Positions 8,030 through 15,524 of a stretch of DNA of 64,000 nt are shown here, piece by piece. Below the pieces are notes generated by a model that was not told where the DNA came from, did not search any database, and saw nothing but the letters and a program-made list of their open reading frames with translations. Origin of the DNA: Bacteroidetes bacterium UBA6161 (GTDB taxonomy: Bacteria > Bacteroidota > Bacteroidia > NS11-12g > UBA955); contig DIUJ01000045.1 of NCBI GenBank assembly GCA_002422315.1, positions 1 to 64,000 of the forward strand, written 5' to 3'. Position numbers and translations under genes: made by a program. How positions within the stretch are numbered: the stretch's first letter is position 1; each line of letters opens with the position of its first letter.

Positions 8030-9529
8030 TTATTTACCCTCATAAAAATCTTTTACATCTTTGGTAAAAGCGCCTATTTGCGAAGGGAAAGTATACATCA
8101 TGTGTCCGCCGTGGTAGTATTTCATACGGATATTCGACTGGTATTCTGGGGCTAAAAACATGTGATTTAGAGTATATTCAGTAGCAAAATATGGTGTTGC
8201 AAGGTCGTAGTATCCGTTGCAAACCAATACTTTTAAGCTTGGGTTTTTATGTATGGCACTTCTTAAAACCTCTGCATTTTCTAAATATCTATTTTGAACA
8301 TTGCTGTAGTTCCAGGGGTGAACTTTTCCGGTTAATATTTCATACACCATATCTGGGTTTTCGAATTTCAAGTTTTGTTTCAGATGTTCATTTATGGCCA
8401 TGGTGTATGCTCCAAAAATGGAGAGATTGTAACTTGGGTCAAATTCGTTTCCAGAGCCTCCTTGTTGCTTGTCTCTGCCTTTTATCGTAGCGTCAAATCT
8501 TCCAATGCTGTAGTTTTCTTGTCGCAAAAGTTCTTTGGGAAACAAGCCTGTAGAAATACGAAGGTGGTAGGAAAGAATAAATTCTACACTAAGACCGGTG
8601 TAATCACTGAGTCTTTGAGCGATGTTGGTTTTTTCTGGTCTGCTAAGTTTGTCTCCTTGGGCAAGTGCCAGGGTAAATTCACCTATAGCAAATTTTTCTA
8701 CTTCTTGTAAAAAGGCAGCAAAATCAGGGAATTTTTGTTTGTTAATTTTACCATGAAAATAGGCACTAGCTGCATAGCTAGGCACAAAAAGTGCGTAAGG
8801 TAGGTCGTTCCCGGAAGTAAAATGTAGGGTTTGGAAGTTTAACACAGCAGAAATAAGAACCAATCCATTCAGGTACATGCCGTGCCTGTCTTGCAAATAT
8901 CCGCTAAGTCCTACGGCGCGAGTTGTTCCATAGCTTTCTCCTGCCAGGTATTTTGGCGAAGCCCAACGGCCTTCCATGCTCACGTATTTCTGAATAAAAT
9001 CGCCAATACTTTCTATGTCTTCATTGTAGCCAGTAAACTCTTTTTTATCTACATCTTCTGCAGGGCGGCTATATCCTGTTTCTATGGGGTCTATAAAAAC
9101 CAGGTCTGTTTTATCTAGCCAGCTGTATTCATTGTCGCTTATGGCATAGGGAGGATTTATAGCGGTTCCATCTTCTTTCATGGCTACTTTTTTGGGCCCA
9201 AGTGCGCCCATGTGCAGCCATACGGAGCTGCTTCCTGGTCCGCCATTAAACACAAAGGTTATGGGTCGTTTGCCTGTTTCCATACCATCGCGGGTATAGG
9301 CTACATGAAAAAAAAGCCCTTTGCTTTCGCCTTTGCTATTGAGTGTAAGTAAATGTCCTGCTTTGGCAGTATAGTTAATTTTTTGTCCTCCAAGGGTTAT
9401 GCTGTGTTTGGTAACCGAGGCTGGTGGATACTTGTAATTGTTTTTGCGCTGTGTACTATCGGCAGCTTTGGCAAAACTTCCTAGCAACAAAAAGTAAGAA
9501 GCCAAAAGAATAAGTCTATGTAATTTCAT
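8030..9529 (-). CDS. Exported serine carboxypeptidase-like protein (peptidase family S10)
   Basis: 499 residues from the ATG at 9529, chosen over an in-frame ATG 14 codons earlier because it starts directly at a normal signal peptide (hydrophobic about 5-20, cleavage after FAKA). S10 hallmarks are intact: the oxyanion-hole FNGGPGSSS at 94-102, nucleophile GESYG with Ser199, Asp442 in GYYDLATPY and His476 in HGGHMMY. Family members remove C-terminal residues from peptides or transfer acyl groups. Bacterial exported forms probably degrade peptides in the periplasm, which is inference here. It is monocistronic; a palindromic repeat element lies 100 bp before the start. Confidence 0.92.
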   Translation of the reverse strand: MKLHRLILLASYFLLLGSFAKAADSTQRKNNYKYPPASVTKHSITLGGQKINYTAKAGHLLTLNSKGESKGLFFHVAYTRDGMETGKRPITFVFNGGPGSSSVWLHMGALGPKKVAMKEDGTAINPPYAISDNEYSWLDKTDLVFIDPIETGYSRPAEDVDKKEFTGYNEDIESIGDFIQKYVSMEGRWASPKYLAGESYGTTRAVGLSGYLQDRHGMYLNGLVLISAVLNFQTLHFTSGNDLPYALFVPSYAASAYFHGKINKQKFPDFAAFLQEVEKFAIGEFTLALAQGDKLSRPEKTNIAQRLSDYTGLSVEFILSYHLRISTGLFPKELLRQENYSIGRFDATIKGRDKQQGGSGNEFDPSYNLSIFGAYTMAINEHLKQNLKFENPDMVYEILTGKVHPWNYSNVQNRYLENAEVLRSAIHKNPSLKVLVCNGYYDLATPYFATEYTLNHMFLAPEYQSNIRMKYYHGGHMMYTFPSQIGAFTKDVKDFYEGK

Positions 9530-9627
9530 GGTTGGAATATTTATGCAAATAAAATTAAAAAACCTGAACAAAGGAAAAGGGTAAAGAGAAGATTAGTTAA
9601 CTTCTGATTTGCAATATGGAATTTCTT

Positions 9628-9832
9628 GTTCTCGCTCGCAACTCGCTCGCTGATATAACAAACCGCCTCTGGCGTAAATAATAAAAATACTATTTCCTCT
9701 TTGAAAAATGAATACATTCGTAGCTGTAAATTTTGGGAATAAAGAACAAAATAAATATGAGAATGATTGTAAGAGATGCCAGAGGCAAAGAAAGAGCATA
9801 CTCACAAGATGAGAGCGAGAGCGGGTGGATAA
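9628..9832 (+). mobile_element. MITE-like palindromic element, copy B
   Basis: About 205 bp with the same internal order as copies at 4585-4772 and 15228-15425: CTCGCTCGCAACTCGCTCGC end, CGCCTCTGGCG palindrome, TTTGAAAAATGAATAC, then ATGAGAATGATTGTAAGAGA and GCCAGAGGCAAAGAAAGAG, ending with a GAGAGCGAGAGCGGG tail. The right end overlaps and supplies the start codon of the TonB-like gene at 9757. Its ends are less perfectly inverted than in copy A. Confidence 0.72.
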
Positions 9833-10662
9833 TCCGATTTATTCTACCCATCATTTTATTTTCGTTGCTAACTTTGGGGCAAATAAATATAGGAAAAGCA
9901 CAAGGGTATAGTTTGTATACCGCACAAGTTACCCAGAAAATAAAAGAACCCCAGAAACCTCACAGTATGCCTGTTTCTACTTGTGGCAAAGACCAATTTA
10001 ATAGGTTTCTTTATTCTCTTGAAATTACTGCCCATGAAGATGCTGCTATTTTAAAGATTGAATTTGCAGTGCAAAAAAGTGGCAAACTAAAAACAATGAA
10101 TATATCTATGGTGGATAAAACCCAAAAAAAACTGGCTTTATCTCACACAGACAGAAAAAAAATAGTGTCAGGAATAAACAGGTCCTGTTCTTGGGGACCC
10201 GCTAAAATGAATGGTAAACCAATACATTGCGTTGTGGAAGCAACACTTTTTCTCAGGAAATTTAATCGGGATTTGCCAGAAGACGAATATGAGGTAGAGA
10301 TTGCCCCACCAGCTCCACCTATTACATCATTGGATTCAAACCGTATTTTTGAGGTTGTAGAAACTATGCCCGAATTTATAGGAGGGATAGATTCTATGTA
10401 TCGCTATATTTACAAGCATTTTTCCAAGCCAGAAGAAGCTATAAAAAACAATATACAAGGGCGCGTTTTGATTTCTTTTATTGTAAATCAAGATGGTAGT
10501 TTAAGTGATATAAAACCTTTACTACCTGCTTCAAAACATTTGGGTTATGGTATAGAAGAGGCTCTTGTAGAGTTGGTTAAGAATATGCCAAATTGGAAGC
10601 CGGGGTACCAAAGAAACAAAGTGGTAAAGTGTCGCTATACACTACCAATAAAAATAGAATAG
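9757..10662 (+). CDS. TonB C-terminal-domain protein with a repeat-derived N-terminus
   Basis: 301 residues from the ATG at 9757. The last 105 or so residues form a Bacteroidota-type TonB C-terminal domain: VVETMPEFIGGIDSMYRYI, then GRVLISFIVNQDGSL, MPNWKPGYQRNK and a final LPIKIE. A central domain with CGKDQFNRFLYSLEI is unassigned. A hydrophobic segment (about 25-45) resembles a signal or anchor, but the preceding 23 residues (MRMIVRDARGKER onward) are encoded by a MITE-like repeat. No ATG lies between repeat and hydrophobic segment, so either the repeat supplies the start or a rare start is used. Bacteroidota proteins of this type are annotated as energy transducers, and many are not true TonB. 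No ExbBD genes are nearby. Confidence 0.82.
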   Translation: MRMIVRDARGKERAYSQDESESGWIIRFILPIILFSLLTLGQINIGKAQGYSLYTAQVTQKIKEPQKPHSMPVSTCGKDQFNRFLYSLEITAHEDAAILKIEFAVQKSGKLKTMNISMVDKTQKKLALSHTDRKKIVSGINRSCSWGPAKMNGKPIHCVVEATLFLRKFNRDLPEDEYEVEIAPPAPPITSLDSNRIFEVVETMPEFIGGIDSMYRYIYKHFSKPEEAIKNNIQGRVLISFIVNQDGSLSDIKPLLPASKHLGYGIEEALVELVKNMPNWKPGYQRNKVVKCRYTLPIKIE

Positions 10663-11081
10663 CTTGGTTTTTTAAAACCAGAGTAGGGAGCGAACTCCCT
10701 CCAGCTATCGGAGTTTTTGTAGCCAACAAAATAGTAATCCTACATTTTGCCAAAGGAAAAATATATTTATAAATCAGAGTTTTAACTGTGGTTAGAATTA
10801 CCGTACTTCTATATATCTTTCTATTGTCGGAAACTTCCTTCCGATACATTTCTGGGTGACAATGGGTATTCGATATTGGGTATCCTGGGTCTTCGGTTTC
10901 GCTCAGATACCGAGGGCGTCGTTTCTTTCCTTTGGTGGAGAGCGCACGCAATTTGTTGGTAGCCACCAACCATTTCTCTCCCCGCATAATTTATTGTTGA
11001 TTATAACCAGACAATAAAATTTACGCCCTCTCCCCAAGCCAAAATTTCCTAACTTGCGAAGCCAAAAAATAAAACTTGAAA
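10663..11081. other. Intergenic region with hairpins and decayed repeats
   Basis: The 419-bp gap between the TonB-like and PhnA-like genes begins with TGGTTTT-TT-AAAACCA, a possible terminator, then AGGGAG-CGAA-CTCCCT. The next segment (to about 10745) shares the GCCAACAA-AT-GTAAT pattern with 20733-20800. An inverted, partly mutated copy of the CTGAGCGAAGCCGAAGAC core sits at about 10888-10916. Nothing here codes for protein with support. Confidence 0.6.
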
Positions 11082-11642
11082 ATGGAAAAAATATGGATAG
11101 AAAGAAGTGGGAATAAATGTGAACTTTGTAGTGCGGATGGTCAGTTGAGTGCCTTGCTTGTAGAGCCTAAAGAAGGAAACCACGCGGAGGATTACATATA
11201 TGCATGTGCTACTTGCAAAGACCAAATTAATGGGCAAGAGGATATAGATATTACCCATTGGAGATGCTTGCAAGATGCAATATGGAGCGAAACAGAAGCG
11301 GTAAAAGTGCTTGCATATAGAATGTTACAACAATTGAGAGAAAATTCTTGGGCGGTAGATCTCTTGGAAATGATGTACCTAAGCGAAGAGACAGAACAAT
11401 GGGCAAAGTCAGTAAGCGAAAGTTCTCCCAAATTAAAACACCTAGATAGCAATGGGGTAGAACTTTTAGCCGGCGATACCGTAGTACTTATCAAAGACCT
11501 GAAAGTTAAAGGGGCTAATTTTACTGCAAAAAGAGGTACTGCGGTAAGAAATATAGCCCTAGTACACGACAATGCAGAGCAGATAGAAGGCAAAGTAGAA
11601 GGCCAAAGGATTGTGATTTTGACCCAATATGTTAAAAAATAA
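11082..11642 (+). CDS. PhnA-family zinc-ribbon protein
   Basis: 186 residues from the ATG at 11082 (an in-frame TTG six bases upstream is less likely). The N-terminus has a paired-cysteine zinc ribbon, CELC near 13-16 and CATC further on. The last 70 residues form the SH3-like PhnA domain (DSNGVELLAGDTVVLIKDL, then AKRGTAVRNI and a VILTQYVKK end). Despite the historic name, this family (YjdM in E. coli) is not established as a phosphonate-catabolism enzyme. It is followed by a short transcription unit on the same strand, and its own promoter was not identified. Confidence 0.88.
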   Translation: MEKIWIERSGNKCELCSADGQLSALLVEPKEGNHAEDYIYACATCKDQINGQEDIDITHWRCLQDAIWSETEAVKVLAYRMLQQLRENSWAVDLLEMMYLSEETEQWAKSVSESSPKLKHLDSNGVELLAGDTVVLIKDLKVKGANFTAKRGTAVRNIALVHDNAEQIEGKVEGQRIVILTQYVKK

Positions 11643-11685
11643 ACCTTTTTGACCGAAGTACTTGATTTGTATATAAATTTTGTAA

Positions 11686-11693
11686 TACATTTG
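11686..11693 (+). promoter_or_regulatory. Predicted promoter of a small transcription unit (TACATTTG)
   Basis: A perfect TAnnTTTG -7 box at 11686-11693 with a TTTG -33 element at 11666-11669. Transcription would begin at about 11697, two bases before the ATG of a 28-codon frame. Confidence 0.65.
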
Positions 11694-11698
11694 CAGCC

Positions 11699-11785
11699 AT
11701 GAAAATTCAATCCACTACAATGTGTAAACACCATAGAAACATGTGCAAAAAGCGCGCATGGGGTGGATTGTATTGTAAAAAATAA
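11699..11785 (+). CDS. 28-residue Cys/His/Lys-rich small ORF, possible leader peptide
   Basis: A short frame starting two bases downstream of the predicted transcription start and followed 27 bp later by a strong terminator. It encodes 28 residues, including MCKHHRNMCKKRAWGG in the middle: three Cys, two His, six Lys, two Arg and one Trp. An inverted repeat, CAATCCAC at 11708-11715 and GTGGATTG at 11763-11770, spans the frame. The layout (promoter, tiny frame, hairpin, terminator, next gene) is that of an attenuated leader or a small RNA. The next gene is a DUF2721 membrane protein at 11861. I do not recognise the peptide. Coding status is uncertain. Confidence 0.4.
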   Translation: MKIQSTTMCKHHRNMCKKRAWGGLYCKK

Positions 11786-11812
11786 AGCAAAAGAGTAAAC
11801 AAACAATATAAA

Positions 11813-11847
11813 AAACCCCTTGCAGCCTAGCTTCAAGGGGTTTTTTT
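11813..11847 (+). terminator. Strong rho-independent terminator
   Basis: AAACCCCTTG at 11813-11822 pairs perfectly with CAAGGGGTTT at 11834-11843 around an 11-base loop, and seven T residues (11841-11847) follow. It lies between the small ORF and the DUF2721 gene, so it ends the small transcript or attenuates readthrough. Confidence 0.85.
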
Positions 11848-11860
11848 ATGCAATATAAAA

Positions 11861-12406
11861 ATGATAGATACAATTGAAATCACAACACCTGCACTGCTTT
11901 TTAGCACTGTGTCTTTGGTTATGCTAGCCTATACCAATAGGTTTTTAGCACTTGCAAAACTTATAAGAGACTTACACGATAAGTATATGCAAAAGCCAGA
12001 AAGAATAGTGAAGCTGCAAATTCATTTGCTGCATAGAAGAGTAGAACTTGTAAAACGCATGCAATTTTTGTGTGTTAGCGCCTTGCTTTTAAGTGTGCTA
12101 AGCATGTTGTCTTTTGTATGGAATTACAGTTTTGCAGCCATTGTCTTGTTTGTTGTTGCGCTTCTTTTGTTGTGTTTGTCATTGGCCTATTCTGTATGGG
12201 AGATTTCCTTAAGCACCAAGGCATTGAATATCTCCTTAGCGGATATGAGGCACGAATTGGATAAGTCCCAATGGATAAAAACAGGCTTCAGAAAAAGTTA
12301 TAAGAGAATAACCAATTATAGTTGGCATGGAATTAGAAATGTGAGCCCTAAGAATATACTTTTAAGGCCTAGGAAGTCGATGGATTTTTTACAAAAACTA
12401 GAATAG
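11861..12406 (+). CDS. DUF2721 family membrane protein
   Basis: 181 residues matching the DUF2721 pattern: an N-terminal hydrophobic segment near 8-24 (ITTPALLFSTVSLVMLAYTN), an amphipathic RIVKLQIHLLHRRVELV stretch, then two adjacent transmembrane helices (about 67-87 and 90-112). The C-terminal 65 residues are basic and probably cytoplasmic. The family has no established function. It begins 14 bp after a strong terminator, so its expression may depend on readthrough of the small upstream transcript. I saw no separate promoter. Confidence 0.8.
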   Translation: MIDTIEITTPALLFSTVSLVMLAYTNRFLALAKLIRDLHDKYMQKPERIVKLQIHLLHRRVELVKRMQFLCVSALLLSVLSMLSFVWNYSFAAIVLFVVALLLLCLSLAYSVWEISLSTKALNISLADMRHELDKSQWIKTGFRKSYKRITNYSWHGIRNVSPKNILLRPRKSMDFLQKLE

Positions 12407-12471
12407 TAATAATTTGGAAATTGCTTAAGGTTTTCAATTTTATGGCTTTGGGTTGAAAGCGATTTTTAATC

Positions 12472-15063
12472 TCAGTCAAATCCCCTTGTCATAAAATAAG
12501 TGCTTATCCAATATCCATTTACTTTTACGGCATTACGCAATAGTTTTTCCATAAAACGAGTATCGCCATATGCGTGGTCCGATGTTCTACTATTTGTTAC
12601 TATTCCATACCTTTCGGAATATATAGTGTAATCAACAACATGGAGTGAAGAACGATTATAGGCCCAGTTACCTAAACTTGTGTCTGCATTCCAATAGCTG
12701 TGTTTGAATGAAAGTAAATCACGTAGATACTTTTCTTTAACTTCATCTATGTTTACATAAAGGGTGTTTTTATTGAATAAATTCTGTTTTAAGTAATATA
12801 AAAGATGTTCAGAAGGTGCTATTTTATCTACAAAGTCTTTTATTAAAACATCCTCTTTGCTATCTAATGCTTGGATAAGGGCAAATTTAAGTTTGTCAAA
12901 GGTTTCGAAACCTGAGTGAACTTGCATAGGTTTTTCATTCGTTATAAAATTGCCTTTACTATCTATTACACGCATTTTACCATTTGAAAAAGTAAGTGTT
13001 TGGAAATTATCATTCTCCTCATATTCTTTATCCACCCGTTCAAAAAATGCAACTTCGTCAAATGAATGTTTGCAAATACTTTCTCCTTTTTTATTGATTA
13101 TTTGATATTTGTTTCCTGTTTTTGCTTTAAATAATCCATTGTAAGAGATACGTTTTAAAAAGGCATATTGAAAAGGGATTACTATATCGTTTTTGAGATT
13201 TACAGTCCCGTATTTATTGCCTTTTGCCACCACTACTTGGAAGTCATTAGGATTGTTTATGTTTTCAGTGCTTTCGTTAAAGTAAGCTGTAGAAACTGCA
13301 AAGCTTAAGTCTATAGCATCGTATTTTATGGGTATCAGCACTTCGTTTTTCTCATTTATAAGGCCATGTTTTTTACCCATTCGCACACTAAAATAGAGGT
13401 TGTTTTCGCCAGAGTTTGCACATTGTATAATTTCATCATACACCATTGGGACATCGAGAGTTCCTTTGATTTCATTGAGTATACCAAATTTTCCATTTTT
13501 AGATTTTACGTATAATAAACCCTTTCGTCCTTCTGGGCTTTTTAGCTTTTCTTCATCTAAAACATAGCCGTATTCACTTATGTTTTCCGAAAAAATTGTG
13601 CGGTTGTTCTTGTCTAGGAAATTATAAGAAAATTCACCTTCGTGCAATACTAAAATACTACTGTTGCGCGAGGGCGTTTTGGTAATCCAATTGTATTTTA
13701 CTGATACCAACAAGTTCCCTTTATTGTCATACAAACCAACTTTTTTTTCTGGTGATACAACAAGAAAATGGTTGTTAAGATCGTCAATATATTTAAATTC
13801 AATTGGTAGTATAAGCTTTCCTTCTCTGTTTGCAATACCGTATTTCTCTTCGATTTTTACTTTAAATATTTCTTTATTGCCATAAGTAAAAGTGCTGACA
13901 TCGTCATAAATGGGTTCAATAATTGTTTTCCCTTGTCTATCAATTATCCCTCGTTTTTTGTTTTTGGACACTCTGTAGCCAATTCCGCTGTATTGTGCTA
14001 TGAATTCGTCATCGTATTCAAATCCAGTGATTTGTTCTCCTTGGAGAGTAAATATTCCCATTTTTTTGTTTTTGGATGCCATTATAGCGCCAACACCATC
14101 TACAGAAATACGGTCAAACTCTATTTCTGTATGCTTTTTATCTTTACTTTTTGAGAAGTAAATACCATAAAGACTTCCTTTTTTTACGCTGTAGTAACCA
14201 AATAGGTCTGCATTGTAAACTTCGTCGTTTTCCGCAGGATATATAATTTCTCCTTCGCTATTTATTAAACCTAATTTATTGTTCTTTTGAATGGTTAAAC
14301 AAGAAATGCTTTGGTATGGTTTTATTGTAGGATTGGGAGGATTTGATTGTTGGAAAGGCTTTTGATTACTAGCGATTGGGATGTGTCTTTTGTCCTTTAT
14401 TGGTACAAAAATGCTGTCGTATTCAAATCCCAAGATTATTTTGTTAGAAACTAAACCAAATTTCCCTTCAGATTTGAGAATAGTTACATTTTGATACAAT
14501 TCAACATAGTCTATTCTTTTATTTAGGGTTATGTTTTTTTCAGTAAAAATAAGTTCAGTTTCGTTTTTGTTGTTTAGAACCAGTGTTATATCATGGTTTC
14601 CAGCTATAATTTTATTGTACTTTATAGGGAGAATAATTTTGCCTAAATTCGATATTTTGCCGTATTTCCCTTTTTGTTTAGCAATAAAACCTTGGCCGGA
14701 GTTGTAATCCCCAGCTAAACTATCGTATTCTATGTTGACAGTAATATCCCCCCTTTTGTTTACTATACCATATTGGGTCCCTTTTTTAACGATATAAAAA
14801 TCACCGTTATTGCGAACAAAATTTATATCATCATAAAGTCCTTTTTTTGTTTCATCTCCCATTACAAAACTCTTTTTACCCATTTTATCATAGGTAATCC
14901 CTCGGACTTCGTCTGCTGCTGATTTGCCAACGGAAGGTGGTGCCCCGGTTGCATCTATATACAATTCGTCTGGTTCTTGTCCATGCTTTGGAACTTGCCT
15001 TGGGACTTGTGCAAAAGCATTGCCACAAAGCATAAAAATAAAAAAGAAGAGTATCTGTTTCAT
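12472..15063 (-). CDS. Exported WG-repeat protein
   Basis: 863 residues with a signal peptide (about 1-18, ending AFAQ). From about residue 80 to 690 the protein is a run of WG-type beta repeats: a Gly-(Ile/Leu)-(Val/Ile)-(Asn/Asp) core, a turn such as KRGD or SEGE, then a strand ending in YD, for example YGIVNKRGDITVNIEYDSL. I count roughly a dozen or more units of 35-60 residues. The C-terminal 150 residues (after about 715) have a different composition and carry a SKEDVLIKDFVDKIAPS region. WG proteins are thought to form extended or propeller-like scaffolds. No binding partner is indicated by the neighbours. Confidence 0.88.
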   Translation of the reverse strand: MKQILFFFIFMLCGNAFAQVPRQVPKHGQEPDELYIDATGAPPSVGKSAADEVRGITYDKMGKKSFVMGDETKKGLYDDINFVRNNGDFYIVKKGTQYGIVNKRGDITVNIEYDSLAGDYNSGQGFIAKQKGKYGKISNLGKIILPIKYNKIIAGNHDITLVLNNKNETELIFTEKNITLNKRIDYVELYQNVTILKSEGKFGLVSNKIILGFEYDSIFVPIKDKRHIPIASNQKPFQQSNPPNPTIKPYQSISCLTIQKNNKLGLINSEGEIIYPAENDEVYNADLFGYYSVKKGSLYGIYFSKSKDKKHTEIEFDRISVDGVGAIMASKNKKMGIFTLQGEQITGFEYDDEFIAQYSGIGYRVSKNKKRGIIDRQGKTIIEPIYDDVSTFTYGNKEIFKVKIEEKYGIANREGKLILPIEFKYIDDLNNHFLVVSPEKKVGLYDNKGNLLVSVKYNWITKTPSRNSSILVLHEGEFSYNFLDKNNRTIFSENISEYGYVLDEEKLKSPEGRKGLLYVKSKNGKFGILNEIKGTLDVPMVYDEIIQCANSGENNLYFSVRMGKKHGLINEKNEVLIPIKYDAIDLSFAVSTAYFNESTENINNPNDFQVVVAKGNKYGTVNLKNDIVIPFQYAFLKRISYNGLFKAKTGNKYQIINKKGESICKHSFDEVAFFERVDKEYEENDNFQTLTFSNGKMRVIDSKGNFITNEKPMQVHSGFETFDKLKFALIQALDSKEDVLIKDFVDKIAPSEHLLYYLKQNLFNKNTLYVNIDEVKEKYLRDLLSFKHSYWNADTSLGNWAYNRSSLHVVDYTIYSERYGIVTNSRTSDHAYGDTRFMEKLLRNAVKVNGYWISTYFMTRGFD

Positions 15064-15227
15064 GAGTTTTTTTAAATTAAAAGATGGTTTGTAAAAAGAG
15101 AGAGTAGTAAATTTTCATAGTGGTAGATGGATAAAATGTCTAAAAACCTCCTTTAAGTGTTCAAAAATAGGAAAAAATGCTGAATTGTAAGTGTTTAACC
15201 CCAAATAGTGAATCATAAACCCCGTCC

Positions 15228-15425
15228 TCTCTCGCATTTCGCAACTCGCTCGCTGATATAACAAATCGCCTATGGCGTAAATACTGCATGCTTATACCTC
15301 TTTGAAAAATGAATACAATCGTGGCTGTAAGTTTTTGGAATAAAGAACAATGAAATATGAGAATGATTGTAAGAGATGCCAGAGGCAAAGAAAGAGGTCG
15401 CTCGCAAGATGCTAGCGAGAATGAG
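15228..15425 (+). mobile_element. MITE-like palindromic element, copy C
   Basis: About 198 bp, collinear with copy B: GCAACTCGCTCGCTGATATA, a CGCCTATGGCG palindrome, TTTGAAAAATGAATAC, then ATGAGAATGATTGTAAGAGA and GCCAGAGGCAAAGAAAGAG, ending near CTAGCGAGAATGAG. The internal ATG-initiated frame stays open for 62 codons to 15545, but its 3' half is unique sequence with no protein-like features, so I do not call a gene. Confidence 0.72.
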
Positions 15426-15524
15426 GAAGCGAAAAAGAAAATATTTTTATATTATTTTTTTTTGGGCTCTATCAAAGTGGACTCTGTAGCAGTGATGAAA
15501 AATAGCATCCTCTATTTTATGAAT

